From: Saccharothrix violaceirubra
GTDB taxonomy: Bacteria > Actinomycetota > Actinomycetes > Mycobacteriales > Pseudonocardiaceae
Assembly: GCF_014203755.1 (NCBI RefSeq)
Contig: NZ_JACHJS010000001.1
Location: forward strand, 558,001 to 622,000
Length of the DNA stretch: 64,000 nucleotides
Direction: 5' to 3'
The notes under the pieces were generated by a model that was given only the letters and a program-made list of their open reading frames with translations, ran no database searches and was not told where the DNA came from. Position numbers and translations under genes: made by a program. Of this stretch, positions 47,229 to 59,773 are shown one piece after another. Numbering within the stretch: position 1 is the stretch's first letter; each line of letters opens with the position of its first letter.

Positions 47229-48243
<1,015 letters not shown>

Positions 48244-48251
<8 letters not shown>

Positions 48252-48903
48252 CATCGGCCGCTACCTGGGCGACGCGGCCAACCGCGCCGCCCTGCTCGAC
48301 ATGCTGCTCGAACATGTCTACCTGTCGCTGGTGCCGCTCGTGGTCGCCGTGCTGCTGGCGATCGTGCTGGGCCTGGTGTGCCACCGGTACCGCCGGGTGA
48401 ACGGCGTGGTCGTCGCACTGTCCAATGTGGTCTACACGGTCCCGTCGCTGGCGCTGTTCGCGATCATCCCGGCGGTGATCGGCACGCAGGTACTCGACCC
48501 GCTCAACGTGATCGTCGCGCTCACGATCTACACCACCGCGCTGCTCGTGCGCCCGGTCGTCGACGCGCTCGACGCCGTGCCCGGCCACATCACGGCCGCC
48601 GCGACCGCCATGGGCTTCCGGCCGACGCGCCGGTTCCTCACGGTCGAGCTGCCGCTGGCCGTCCCGGTGCTCGCCGCCGGGGTCCGGGTCGGATCGGTGA
48701 GCAACATCAGCCTGGTCAGCGTCGGCGCGCTGATCGGCACCGGCGGGCTCGGCGTGCTGTTCACCGACGGGTTCCGGCAGCGCTACCTGGCGCCCATCCT
48801 GATCGGCATCGTGCTGACCCTGCTGTTGGCGCTGGTGGTCGACCTGCTGCTGGTCGGGGTGCGCCGGGCGCTCACCCCCTGGACGAGGGCGGGTCGCCCG
48901 TGA
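48244..48903 (+). CDS. Glycine betaine/choline-type ABC permease 1
   Basis: 219 residues, about five membrane helices (HVYLSLVPLVVAVLLAIVLG, VVYTVPSLALFAIIPAV and so on) with the permease coupling loop ITAAATAMGFRPTRRFLTVE (EAA-type). It starts with GTG inside the end of the ATPase gene (8-nt overlap). Paired with a second, non-identical permease, the OpuB/OpuC arrangement for quaternary amines. Confidence 0.9.
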
Positions 48904-49619
48904 TCTTCGCGGACGCGTTCGCGTGGCTGGTCGACCCGACCAACTGGTCGGGCTCGAAGTCGATCCCGGTGCGGGTGGGCATCCACCTGCTGTACTGCCT
49001 GGGCGGGGTGCTCGGCGCGGCCGTGATCGCCGTGCCGCTGGGCCTCTACGTGGGGCACACCGGGCGCGGTGGCGTGCTGCTGGTCGGCACCGGCAACGCG
49101 TTGCGCGCGCTGCCCACGCTGGGCCTGGTCACGTTCCTGTACCTGGTCCTGGGCGGCGGGACGGCCGGTGTGCTCGTCGGCCTGGTCGTGCTCGCGATCC
49201 CGCCCGTGCTGGCCGGCGCGTACGCGGGCGTGCAGGGCGTGGACCGGGGTGTGGTCGACGCCGCGCGCGGCATGGGCATGACCGGCGCGCAACGCCTGTG
49301 GAAGGTCGAGGTGCCCAACGCGTTGCCGCTGCTGATCGCCGGTCTGCGCAACGCCACGCTCCAGGTCGTCGCGACCGCGTCGGTCGCGGCGTTCATCGGC
49401 ATCGAGACGCTGGGCCGCCCGCTGCTGGACGGCCTGCGCGTGCTGGACTACGGGCAGTTCGTGGGCGGCGCGATCCTGATCGCGGTGCTCGCGGTCGTCC
49501 TCGACGCGCTGCTCGCGCTGGTGGGCCGCTTCGTCGTGCCCAGGGGTCTGCGGCTGTCCGCACAGCCGAAGCGCCGCCGGAAGACGGCATCCGTCAAAGT
49601 AGGAGGAAGTACGGCATGA
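48900..49619 (+). CDS. Glycine betaine/choline-type ABC permease 2
   Basis: 239 residues, second permease: helices IHLLYCLGGVLGAAVIAVPL, ALRALPTLGLVTFLYLVLG, AGVLVGLVVLAIPPVLAGAY; coupling loop VVDAARGMGMTGAQRLWKVE. GTG 48900 overlaps the upstream stop by 4 nt; its own stop overlaps the start of the binding protein by 4 nt. Confidence 0.9.
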   Translation: MIFADAFAWLVDPTNWSGSKSIPVRVGIHLLYCLGGVLGAAVIAVPLGLYVGHTGRGGVLLVGTGNALRALPTLGLVTFLYLVLGGGTAGVLVGLVVLAIPPVLAGAYAGVQGVDRGVVDAARGMGMTGAQRLWKVEVPNALPLLIAGLRNATLQVVATASVAAFIGIETLGRPLLDGLRVLDYGQFVGGAILIAVLAVVLDALLALVGRFVVPRGLRLSAQPKRRRKTASVKVGGSTA

Positions 49620-50500
49620 AGCGCACGATGGCCGTGATCGTCACGGCGGCGGCACTGCTGGTGTCCGCGTGCGGGTCCAAGGAGGACCTGAGCGGGGCGA
49701 GTCAGCAGACCGCGTCCGGTGGCGGTGAGGTCGTGGTCGGTTCGGCCGACTTCACCGAGAACAAGATCCTCGCCGAGATCTACGCGGGCGCGCTGCGGAC
49801 GACCGGTGCCAACGTCACGGTCAAGTCCGGGATCGGCGCCCGCGAGCTGGTCGTGAAGGCGTTGCAGGACAAGTCGCTGGGCGTGGTGCCGGAGTACACC
49901 GGCAACCTGCTCAACTACTTCGACAAGGCCAACACCACGACCGAGTCGGCCGAGGTGTACACGGCGCTCAAGGCCAAGACCCCGGCGGGTCTGGAGGTCC
50001 TGGAGAAGGCCGAGGCCGAGGACAAGGACGCGTTGGTCGTCACCAAGGAGACGGCCGCCGGCGGCGTGAAGTCGATCGCCGACCTCGGCGACGGCAAGTA
50101 CGTGCTGGGCGCGGCGGGCGAGTGGGCGCAGCGCTGGCAGACCAAGATCAAGGACGTCTACGGCGTCTCGTTCAAGGAGATCAAGACGACCGACGCCGGC
50201 GGCCCGGTGACCGTCGACGCGCTGAAGAACGGTTCGGCGCAGGTCGTCAACCTTTACACCACGTCCGCGGACATCGCGGCGAACGGCTTCGTGGCGCTGG
50301 AGGACCCGAAGAGCCTCTACCCGGCGCAGAACGTCGTGCCGCTGCTGCGGTCCGACGCCGTCGACGCCAAGGGCAAGGAGGCGTTGAACAAGGTGTCCAA
50401 GGGGCTCACCACGGCGAAGCTCGCCGACCTGGTCAAGAAGGTCGACGTGGACAAGGAGAGCGTGGCGAAGGTGGCCGCGTCGTTCCTCGCGAGCCTGTAG
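49616..50500 (+). CDS. Glycine betaine/choline-type substrate-binding lipoprotein
   Basis: 294 residues. Lipoprotein signal MKRTMAVIVTAAALLVSAC with the lipidated Cys at 19, a short serine/glutamine linker, and the OpuAC-type periplasmic-binding fold (VVVGSADFTENKILAEIYAG, GVVPEYTGNLLNYF, FKEIKTTDAGGPVTVDALKN). It delivers an osmoprotectant or related quaternary amine to the two permeases. AGGAGGAAG precedes the ATG. A strong terminator follows. Confidence 0.92.
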   Translation: MKRTMAVIVTAAALLVSACGSKEDLSGASQQTASGGGEVVVGSADFTENKILAEIYAGALRTTGANVTVKSGIGARELVVKALQDKSLGVVPEYTGNLLNYFDKANTTTESAEVYTALKAKTPAGLEVLEKAEAEDKDALVVTKETAAGGVKSIADLGDGKYVLGAAGEWAQRWQTKIKDVYGVSFKEIKTTDAGGPVTVDALKNGSAQVVNLYTTSADIAANGFVALEDPKSLYPAQNVVPLLRSDAVDAKGKEALNKVSKGLTTAKLADLVKKVDVDKESVAKVAASFLASL

Positions 50501-50514
50501 TCCGCTCGTTCCCG

Positions 50515-50543
50515 ACGGGCCGGTCCTTCGCGGACCGGCCCGT
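50515..50543 (+). terminator. Terminator of the ABC transporter operon
   Basis: Perfect 12-bp stem ACGGGCCGGTCC (50515-50526 with 50532-50543), loop TTCGC, then CGTGTTTTCC; 14 nt after the stop of the binding-protein gene. Confidence 0.85.
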
Positions 50544-50560
50544 CGTGTTTTCCTCACCGG

Positions 50561-51685
50561 GTGGACTTCCTCCGCTTCGGCCTCCTGGTCGCCGGTGTGG
50601 TGTGCGTGGCGACGGGTCTGCTGCCGGTCGACGAGGCCGGGGCGAGCCTGTCGCGCATCGCGCCGTTGCTGCTGTTCCTGACGGCCGTGATCGTGCTGGC
50701 GGAACTGGCCCGCGAGGCGCGGGTGTTCGACGTGGTGGCCGTCCGGCTGGCCGTGCTCGGCCGGGGGTTCACGTGGGCGTTGTTCCTGCTCTGCGTGGCG
50801 TTCGCGGCCACCACGACCGTCGTGCTGAATCTGGACACCACGGCGGTGCTGCTGACGCCGGTGTTCCTGGCGTTGTCCGTGCGGATCGGGATCTCCGCGC
50901 TGCCCTTGGCGATGACGACGCTGTGGTTGGCGAACACCGCGAGCCTGCTGCTGCCGGTGTCGAACCTGACCAACCTGCTGGCGGCCGAACGGGTCGCCGC
51001 CGACCCGTTCGCGTTCGCCGGGCGGATGTGGCTGCCGCAGGTGGTCGCGGTGGCGGTCACGACTGTGGTGCTGTGGGTGTGCCACTGGCGTCGGGAGTCC
51101 GTCCGGTACACGGTGCCGGCGCCCGTGGTCCTCGTCGGGCGTGAGCGGGCGTTGTTCCGGTGGAACGCGGGTGCGTGCGTGCTCTTCGTGGTCGCGATCC
51201 CGGTGTTGCGCTCGGAGGTCGAGTGGGCGGCGCTCGGCGCGGCCTCGGTCGCGGTCGGGGCGTTCCTCGTCCACGACCGGCGACGGCTGGGCTTCGGGTT
51301 GTTCCCGTGGCGGCTGTTGGTCTTCGTGAGCGGGTTGTTCCTGGTCGTGCCGACGGTGAGCCGGTACGGGTTGTCGGACGCCCTGGCCGTGATCGGCTCC
51401 GGGGACCCGCTGCGGACCGCCGCCGTGTCGGCCGGGCTGGCGAACCTGATCAACAACCTGCCCGCGTACGCGGCGGTCGAGGCCGTGGTGCCGGCGGCCG
51501 ACCTGCCGGCCGTGCTGATCGGCACGAACGTGGGCGCGGTGGTCACGCCCTGGGCCTCGTTGGCGACGCTGCTGTGCCTGGAGTTCTGCCGTGCCCACGG
51601 CGTGCGGGTGCGCGTGTGGCGACTCGTGGGCGAGGGGTTGGTGCTCGCTTCGGTCGCGGTGACAGCGTGCGCACTGGTGCTTTAG
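50561..51685 (+). CDS. ArsB/NhaD-type ion transporter
   Basis: 374 residues with about ten membrane helices. Repeated halves carry the ion-transporter superfamily hallmarks: TTTVVLNLDTTAVLLTPVFL and LANTASLLLPVSNLTNLLAA in the first half, GLANLINNLPAYAAVEAVVP and IGTNVGAVVTPWASLATLLC in the second. This matches the ArsB/NhaD/SLC13-like group; arsenite, sodium/proton or dicarboxylate transport cannot be told apart from sequence alone. It starts with GTG just after the operon terminator, and its TAG stop lies inside the next terminator stem. Confidence 0.82.
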   Translation: MDFLRFGLLVAGVVCVATGLLPVDEAGASLSRIAPLLLFLTAVIVLAELAREARVFDVVAVRLAVLGRGFTWALFLLCVAFAATTTVVLNLDTTAVLLTPVFLALSVRIGISALPLAMTTLWLANTASLLLPVSNLTNLLAAERVAADPFAFAGRMWLPQVVAVAVTTVVLWVCHWRRESVRYTVPAPVVLVGRERALFRWNAGACVLFVVAIPVLRSEVEWAALGAASVAVGAFLVHDRRRLGFGLFPWRLLVFVSGLFLVVPTVSRYGLSDALAVIGSGDPLRTAAVSAGLANLINNLPAYAAVEAVVPAADLPAVLIGTNVGAVVTPWASLATLLCLEFCRAHGVRVRVWRLVGEGLVLASVAVTACALVL

Positions 51686-51743
51686 GCCGTGCTTTCGGGT
51701 GTGGGGTACGCGCTAGCCGCGCCACACCCGAAAGCACGGCCTA
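51683..51743. terminator. 22-bp inverted repeat pairing two stop codons
   Basis: Perfect 22-bp arms at 51683-51704 and 51722-51743, loop 17 nt. The left arm begins with the TAG stop of the transporter gene; the right arm ends with the CTA (TAG) stop of the convergent IclR gene, so the two stop codons are base-paired in the folded RNA. Works as a bidirectional terminator on either transcript. Confidence 0.85.
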
Positions 51744-52520
51744 GGTTGCCCGCCCGCCGATCCTGGCCGTCAACTCCTCGGCCGCCGCGCGCACCGGTGC
51801 CGCCAGCTCCGGCCAGGTCGCCGCGCACCCGTCGTCGCAGACGTGCCGGAACGTCACCGTGATCGCCGCGATGGGCCGTTCGCCGTGGTCGAAGACCGGC
51901 GCCGCGACCGAGGCGAACCCGGCGGTGACGTACCCGTCCTCGACCGCCCAGCCCTGGCGGCGTTCCCGCGTCAGCAGCCGGCGCAACGACGGCAGGTCGT
52001 GCGGCCCACGCCCGGTCCGATCGACGAACGCCGCCGTGCCCGGGAACAGCGCCCGGACCTGCGCGGCCGGCAGCCGGCCCAGCATCGCCCGACCGGACGC
52101 GGTCAGGTGTGCGGGCAGCCGGACGCCGACGTCGGAGACGATCGTGGTCGGCCGCTGCGGCTGCTCGCGCAGCAGGTAGAGGGCCTCGGCGCCGTGCAAC
52201 ACGCCCAGGTGCGCGGGCTGGTCGACGGTGTCCACGAGCCGCCGCAGCAACGGCCGCGCCAGCCGTTCCAGCGGGTCGTGCCGCAGGTAGGCCGACCCGA
52301 GTTCGAACGCGGCCACGCCCAGGCCGTACCGCCGCTCCTCGGGGAAGTGCGTGGCGAACCCGGCCTCGGTCAGCTCGGCCAGCAGGTGGTAGGTCGTCGA
52401 CCGGGGCAGGCCCAGTTCCCGCGCCACGGCCGCCGCCGACAGCGGCCCCGGCCGCCCGGCCAGCAGGCGCAGCACCGCCAGGCCCCGGCGCAGAGCCGGT
52501 ACGTCGCTGCTGCCGCCCAT
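51741..52520 (-). CDS. IclR-family transcriptional regulator
   Basis: 259 residues. Winged helix-turn-helix at the N-terminus (ALRRGLAVLRLLAG, LSAAAVARELGLPRSTTYHLL), then the IclR effector domain (YGLGVAAFELGSAYLRHDP, LTASGRAMLGRLP, VTAGFASVAAPVFDHGER). Such regulators often control amino-acid or aromatic catabolism; the hut operon 1.7 kb away is the natural candidate but a sigma/anti-sigma pair lies between. Divergent from sigE-type gene with 44 nt between the starts. Confidence 0.9.
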   Translation of the reverse strand: MGGSSDVPALRRGLAVLRLLAGRPGPLSAAAVARELGLPRSTTYHLLAELTEAGFATHFPEERRYGLGVAAFELGSAYLRHDPLERLARPLLRRLVDTVDQPAHLGVLHGAEALYLLREQPQRPTTIVSDVGVRLPAHLTASGRAMLGRLPAAQVRALFPGTAAFVDRTGRGPHDLPSLRRLLTRERRQGWAVEDGYVTAGFASVAAPVFDHGERPIAAITVTFRHVCDDGCAATWPELAAPVRAAAEELTARIGGRAT

Positions 52521-52564
52521 GAAGTCATTCTCAACAAACCGGGGTCCGCGTGCATTGGAGGGGT

Positions 52565-53035
52565 ATGACCTTCGAGGAGTTCGCGGTACAGCAGGCGACA
52601 CCGCTGCTCCGCTACGCCACGGTGTTGACCGGCGACCCGCATCTGGCACAGGACGTCGTGCAGGAGGTGCTGCTGCGCGCGCAGCAGCGGTGGGCGCGGA
52701 TCTCGGCGGTGGACTCGCCCGGCGCTTACGTCAAGCGCATGGTCACCAACGAGTTCCTGTCGTGGCGTCGGCGGCGGCAGTTCCACCTGACCCTGGACGA
52801 CGCGTCGCACGCGGCCGACCCGACCACGTCCCTCGACGACCGGGACGCGCTGTTGGGCCTGGTCGGGCGGTTGCCGCGCAAACAGCGGGCCGCGCTCGTC
52901 CTGCGCTACTTCGAGGACTGGGACGACGTCGAGATCGCCGCGGCCCTGGGCTGCTCCGAGGTCACGGTCCGCAGCCACATCTCCCGCGCGCTCGCCACGC
53001 TGCGCGCGGCCGACCTCGTGAAGGAGTCGACGTGA
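52565..53035 (+). CDS. SigE-family ECF sigma factor
   Basis: 156 residues, a minimal sigma factor with region 2 (LLRYATVLTGDPHLAQDVVQ, PGAYVKRMVTNEFLSWRRRR) and region 4 (LPRKQRAALVLRYFEDWDDVEIAAALGCSEVTVRSHISRAL). This short form is the 'SigE family' common in Streptomyces and relatives. GGAGGGGT precedes ATG 52565. The next gene, joined by a GTGA overlap, is its probable anti-sigma factor. Confidence 0.9.
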   Translation: MTFEEFAVQQATPLLRYATVLTGDPHLAQDVVQEVLLRAQQRWARISAVDSPGAYVKRMVTNEFLSWRRRRQFHLTLDDASHAADPTTSLDDRDALLGLVGRLPRKQRAALVLRYFEDWDDVEIAAALGCSEVTVRSHISRALATLRAADLVKEST

Positions 53036-53886
53036 ACGACCTGGAAGGGCGCCTGCGCGGCGCGTTCGAGCACCAGGCGGACCAGGCGCCGCCGGCACAC
53101 ACCGTGCTGGCCGCAGTCGGACGTGCACCGCGCAACACGACGCGGTGGCTCGCCGCCGCGGCGGTGGTCGCGGCCGTCGTGGTGGGGGCGACGGCCTTGG
53201 TGGACCGCCCGGAGTCGGTGCCGTTGGGCACCCAGCCGGAGGCGACCCGGGTGATCGATTCGGGCTACCGCCCGACCTGGGTGCCCGACGGCTACCGCGA
53301 GACCAAGCGGGTGATCGAGGACGGCGTGGTCACGCGCATCTGGTCGGCCGAGGGGTTGCCGCGCCCGACGATCAGCGTCACGACCACCCGCCACGAGCCC
53401 GGCTTCCCTCCCTTGCCGGACGGCATGACCCGCGGCGTCTACCTGATGGCGCCCGAGGCATGGGTGCTGGCGGAGGTCGAGAACGCGACCGACCAGGACA
53501 CCGTCCTCCAGCGCGTGCGGACGTCGCTGCACCGCGACCCGACCCCGTTCCACGTGCCGGTCGAGGTGGTGGCGGGCGGGCCGGTGGTCGAACGCACGAC
53601 CCTGTACGCGGGGCGCGACGGTCACTGGGCGGTCGAGGCCCGGGTCGGCGGACGGTTCCAGGTCGTCTACTCCGACGTGGAGGACCCGGCGGGCGTGGTG
53701 ACCTGGCTGACGGTCAAGGACCCGTCCGGGTCGTGGGAGGCGACGTCGTACGTGGTCCGGCGCGGACCGGACCGGTGGGTGCGGGTGATCTCGGCGGGCA
53801 CGCTGGCCGCGTCCGAGGAGGAACTGGCGGCGGTCGCGGACAAGCTGGTGCTCGACCCGGAGCCGGATTTCGGGTGGGCGCCCTGA
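53032..53886 (+). CDS. Probable cognate membrane anti-sigma protein
   Basis: 284 residues. A short cytoplasmic N-terminus (LEGRLRGAFEHQADQAPPAH) is followed by one membrane helix (about 38-58, WLAAAAVVAAVVVGATALV) and an extracytoplasmic domain of some 220 residues with a V-x-DGYRETKRVI and LPDGMTRGVYL pattern. No zinc-binding ZAS motif, so it is anti-sigma by position and topology only. GTG start overlaps the sigma gene by 4 nt. Confidence 0.75.
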   Translation: MNDLEGRLRGAFEHQADQAPPAHTVLAAVGRAPRNTTRWLAAAAVVAAVVVGATALVDRPESVPLGTQPEATRVIDSGYRPTWVPDGYRETKRVIEDGVVTRIWSAEGLPRPTISVTTTRHEPGFPPLPDGMTRGVYLMAPEAWVLAEVENATDQDTVLQRVRTSLHRDPTPFHVPVEVVAGGPVVERTTLYAGRDGHWAVEARVGGRFQVVYSDVEDPAGVVTWLTVKDPSGSWEATSYVVRRGPDRWVRVISAGTLAASEEELAAVADKLVLDPEPDFGWAP

Positions 53887-54184
53887 GTCAGGCGACGTGC
53901 TGCGCCGGCGGGTCGATGCCTGATCCGGAGTCGGGCTTCGGGTAGGCCGTCTCCGGTCAGGTGGTGCGGTTCGTGCCCGGCGGCTGCCGCGGGCGGGTCG
54001 GTGCCGGCCGCGGGGCCGGGTGATTCCGGCGGGCACGCCGGTCGCGGCGCGGCGGTGGTGGTCGTGGGCAAGCCCGTGCGCGCTCCAGGACCGGACTTCG
54101 GGCGGGCGTACCGAGTCTGGTATCCCAGACGCGTTCGGCGCTTCCCGGGTCGTGCGGACGGGACGGTCGCGTTGTGATGTGCTC
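53887..54184. other. Intergenic region upstream of hutH
   Basis: 298 nt without a gene. It contains two degraded copies (53922-53947 and about 54082-54107) of the 26-nt 3' end of the preceding gene (53853-53878), sharing the core CTTCGGG. The hut operon promoter should lie here; no operator of convincing symmetry was found. Confidence 0.45.
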
Positions 54185-55689
54185 ATGCAGCGACCCGTGC
54201 ACCTGGGCACCGAGCCACCGAGCCGCAACGACGTCGTAGCCGTCGCGCGCGGCAGCGCGACCGTCGAACTCGCCGACTCGGCGCGCGGGGCGGTGTCCGC
54301 CGCCCGGGCGCACGTGGAACGCCTGGCCACCGCCGTCGAGCCCACCTACGGCGTGTCCACCGGCTTCGGCGCGCTCGCCGTCCGGCACATCCCGCCGGAC
54401 CGGCGGGCCGCCCTCCAACAGTCCCTGGTCCGCTCGCACGCGGCCGGCGCCGGGGACGAGGTGGAACGCGAGGTCGTCCGGGCCCTGGTCTTCCTCCGGC
54501 TCAAGACCCTGGCCTCGGGCCACACGGGCGTGCGCCTGGAGACCGTCGAGGCCATGGCGGCGATGCTCAACGCGGGCATCACGCCGATCGTCCACGAGTA
54601 CGGCTCGCTGGGCTGCTCGGGCGACCTCGCGCCGCTGTCCGCCGCCGCGCTGGCGCTGACCGGCGAAGGTCTCGTGCGGGACGCGGACAACGTGCTGCTC
54701 CCCGCCGCGCAAGCGCTTGCCGAGGCGGGCATCAAGCCCGTGGCCCTGGCCGAGAAGGAAGGGCTCGCGCTGATCAACGGCACGGACGGCATGCTCGGCA
54801 TGCTCGTCCTGGCCCTGCGGGACCTGCGCGGCCTGCTCGACGTCGCCGACCTCACGGCCGCCATGAGCGTCGAGGCGCTGCTGGGCACCGACAAGGTCTT
54901 CGCGGCCGACCTGCACGCGTTGCGCCCGCACCCCGGGCAGGGACTGTCGGCCCAGCGCATGTTCGGGTTCCTGTCGGGCTCCGAGATCGTGGAGAGCCAT
55001 CGGGGACCGCACTGCACGCGGGTCCAGGACGCGTACTCGCTGCGTTGCTCGCCCCAGGTCCACGGCGCGGCACGGGACACCGTCGCCTACGCCGAGACCG
55101 TGGCCGACCGTGAACTCGCCGCCGCCGTGGACAACCCGGTCGTGCTCGCGGACGGCCGGGTCGAGTCCAACGGCAACTTCCACGGCGCACCGATCGCCTA
55201 CGTGCTGGACTTCCTCGCGATCCCGGTGGCGGACGTGGCCTCCATCGCCGAACGCCGCACCGACCGCATGCTCGACGTGAACCGCTCGCACGGGTTGCCG
55301 CCGTTCCTGGCCGACGACCCGGGCGTGGACTCCGGGCACATGATCGCCCAGTACACGCAGGCCGCGCTGGTCTCCGAACTCAAGCGCCTGGCGGTGCCCG
55401 CGTCCGTCGACTCGATCCCGTCGTCGGCGATGCAGGAGGACCACGTGTCCATGGGCTGGTCGGCGGCGCGCAAGCTGCGCAAGTCGGTCGACGCGCTGCG
55501 GACCGTGCTCGCGATCGAATTGCTCACGGCCGCCCGCGCGCTCGACCTGCGGGCACCGCTCAAGCCCGCGCCCGCGACCGCCGCCGCCGTCGCGAAACTC
55601 CGCGAGGTCGTGCCGGGTCCCGGTCCGGACCGGCACCTCGCGCCCGAGATCGCCGCCGCCGTCGACCTGATCCGAAGTGGAGCCCTGTG

Positions 55690-55690
<1 letters not shown>
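54185..55690 (+). CDS. hutH: Histidine ammonia-lyase
   Basis: 501 residues; deaminates histidine to urocanate, first step of histidine degradation. The MIO prosthetic group forms from residues near 144-146: here [13 protein letters not shown], that is Cys-Ser-Gly in place of the usual Ala-Ser-Gly, a form also known from Streptomyces. Other conserved parts: [37 protein letters not shown] with catalytic Tyr, and [13 protein letters not shown] 54185. First gene of a five-gene operon. Confidence 0.95.
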
Positions 55691-57326
<1,636 letters not shown>

Positions 57327-57330
<4 letters not shown>

Positions 57331-58502
57331 CCGGCCTCGCGGACATCGCGGATGTCGGCCGCGACCCCCGCCGGGGTGGCTATTCGCGGCACGGCTTCGA
57401 CCGCTCCGAGCTGGAGCTGCGGGCCTGGTTCACCGAGGAGGCCCAGCGGCGCGGCCTGGACGTGACGGTCGACCGCAACGGCAACCTGTGGGCGTGGTGG
57501 GGCACGCCCGGCCCGGACGCCGTGGTCACCGGCAGCCACCTCGACTCGGTGCCCGGCGGCGGCGCGTTCGACGGGCCGCTGGGCGTCGTCGCGTCGTTGC
57601 GGGCCGTGGACGTGTTGCGGGCCAAGGGTTTCGTGCCGCGACGGCCGTTCGCGGTCGTGGTCTTCGTCGAGGAGGAGGGCGGCCGGTTCGGCGTCGCGTG
57701 CCTCGGCTCCCGCCTGCTGACCGGCGCGATCGCGCCCGAGGCGGCGGCCCGCCTGACCGACCAGGACGGGGTGTCCTTCGGCGAGGCGGCGCTCGCGGCG
57801 GGCGTGGACCCGCTGCGGTTCGGTCGGGACGAGGAAGCGTTGCGGCACATCGGGGTTTTCGTCGAGCTGCACGTCGAACAGGGTCGCGGCCTGACCGTGC
57901 CGGTCGGGTTGGCGTCGTCGATCCTGGCCCACGGCCGGTGGCGGTTCACGTTCTCCGGCGAGGGCAACCACGCGGGCGCCACGCTCATGACCGACCGCCG
58001 CGACCCGATGGTGCCCGCCTCCCAGGTCGTGCTCGCGGCACGTCGGGCGGCCACGGACGGCGCCCGGGCCACGGTCGGCCGACTCGTGCCGAATCCCGGT
58101 GGCACCAACGTGATCCCGTCCTCGGTCGACCTGTGGCTGGACGCACGGGCCGCCGACGACGCGCGCACGCGTGCCGTGGTCGAGCGGATCTCCCAGGCGG
58201 CGAAGGATGCCGCCGAGGAGGAAGGCTGCGCCGTGCGGATCACCGAGGAGTCGTACGGCGACACGGTGCACTTCTCCCCGTCGTTGCGCGACGAGATCGC
58301 CGGCGTGCTCGGCGACGTGCCCGTGCTGCCCACCGGTGCCGGGCACGACGCGGGCATCCTGGCCGCGCACCGGCCGACCGCGATGCTGTTCGTGCGCAAC
58401 CCCACCGGGGTGAGCCACGCGCCCGAGGAGTTCGCCTCCGACGAGGACTGCGCGGCGGGCGTCGTGGCGCTGGCGGCGACCCTGGAACGGTTGGCCGGAT
58501 GA
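57327..58502 (+). CDS. M20-family amidohydrolase of the hut operon (allantoate amidohydrolase type)
   Basis: 391 residues. Metal-site residues of the M20/AAH family are all present: [10 protein letters not shown] (His), [11 protein letters not shown] (Asp), FVEEEGGRF (Glu), ELHVEQG (His) and VSHAPEEF (C-terminal His); GGTNVIPS and NHAGATLM shape the dimer site. Annotation pipelines would call it allantoate amidohydrolase, but it sits between hutU and hutF in a 4-nt-overlap operon that lacks hutG, so N-formyl-L-glutamate deformylase is the likelier job (inference). Confidence 0.85.
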
Positions 58503-59773
58503 GGAACTTCTGGTGCGAGCGGGCGTGGCTGCCGGACGGCGTCGCGTCCCGCGTACTGGTCGAAGTGGACGGTGGCACGATCGTCAGCGTGTCCACAGTG
58601 GACACGATTCCCCTCGGTGCGGAACGGTTGTACGGCCTGGTCCTGCCGGGCTTCGCGAACACGCACTCGCACGCGTTCCACCGCGGCCTGCGCGGGCGCA
58701 CGCACGCCGACGGCGGCACGTTCTGGACGTGGCGCGAGTCCATGTACGCGCTGGCCGGGAAGCTGACGCCGCGCACGTACTTCGAGCTGGCCCGTGCCGT
58801 GTACGCGGAGATGGCCGTCACCGGGGTCACGTCCGTGGGGGAGTTCCACTACCTGCACGACGGCGCCGACGACATGGCCGACGCCCTGCGCGCCGCAGCC
58901 GAGGAGGTCGGCCTCCGGCTCACGCTGCTGACCACGTGCTACCTGACCGGTGGCATCGGCCGGCCGCTGGAGGGCGTGCAACGGCGGTTCACGCACGGGA
59001 CCGTCGAGAACTGGCAGGCGTCGATCGCCCGGCAGGCCGGCGGACCGCTGTTCCGGGCGGGCGGCGCGATCCACTCGGTGCGGGCCGTGCCGCGCGCGGC
59101 TGTCGCGGACATCGCCGCCGCGTTCCCGGACCGGCCGCTGCACGTCCACCTGTCCGAGCAGCCCGCCGAGAACGAGGACTGCCTGGCCGCGTACGGCCTG
59201 ACGCCCACCGGCGTGCTCGCCGAGGCCGGCGCGCTGGGGCCGCGCACGACGGCCGTGCACGCTACGCATCTGACCGACGAGGACATCGCGCTGCTGGGCG
59301 GTTCGGGCACGACGATCAGCCTGTGCCCGACCACCGAGGCCGACCTCGCGGACGGCATCGGCCCGGCCCGCGCGCTGGCCGACGCGGGCAGCCCGCTCGC
59401 GCTGGGCAGCGACCAGCACGCCGTGATCGACCTGCTCCTGGAGGCCCGGAGCCTGGAGTACGGCGAACGGCTGCGCAGCGGTCGGCGGGGCAACTTCACC
59501 CCGGCCGAGCTGGTCGGCGCGTTGACCGACCACGCCGCGGTCGGCTGGCCGACCGCCGGCCGCATCGAGGTCGGCGCGGCGGCCGACTTCACCGCCGTGC
59601 GGCTGGACACCGCGCGGACCGCCGGCACCCGACCCGACCAGGTCGTGCTGACCGCGTCGGCACCGGACGTCTCGGTGGTCGTGGTGCACGGTCGCGTGAT
59701 CGCGCGTGATGGCGTGCACGAGACCCTGGGCGACGTGCCACGCCTGCTCACCCGCGCGTTGGAGGCGCTGTGA
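58499..59773 (+). CDS. hutF: Formimidoylglutamate deiminase
   Basis: 424 residues of the amidohydrolase superfamily. Zinc ligands: [31 protein letters not shown] and [20 protein letters not shown] and the substrate-binding CPTTEADL stretch fit HutF rather than guanine deaminase. It turns N-formimino-L-glutamate into N-formyl-L-glutamate plus ammonia, defining the five-enzyme route. ATGA overlaps with both neighbours. Confidence 0.92.
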   Translation: MRNFWCERAWLPDGVASRVLVEVDGGTIVSVSTVDTIPLGAERLYGLVLPGFANTHSHAFHRGLRGRTHADGGTFWTWRESMYALAGKLTPRTYFELARAVYAEMAVTGVTSVGEFHYLHDGADDMADALRAAAEEVGLRLTLLTTCYLTGGIGRPLEGVQRRFTHGTVENWQASIARQAGGPLFRAGGAIHSVRAVPRAAVADIAAAFPDRPLHVHLSEQPAENEDCLAAYGLTPTGVLAEAGALGPRTTAVHATHLTDEDIALLGGSGTTISLCPTTEADLADGIGPARALADAGSPLALGSDQHAVIDLLLEARSLEYGERLRSGRRGNFTPAELVGALTDHAAVGWPTAGRIEVGAAADFTAVRLDTARTAGTRPDQVVLTASAPDVSVVVVHGRVIARDGVHETLGDVPRLLTRALEAL

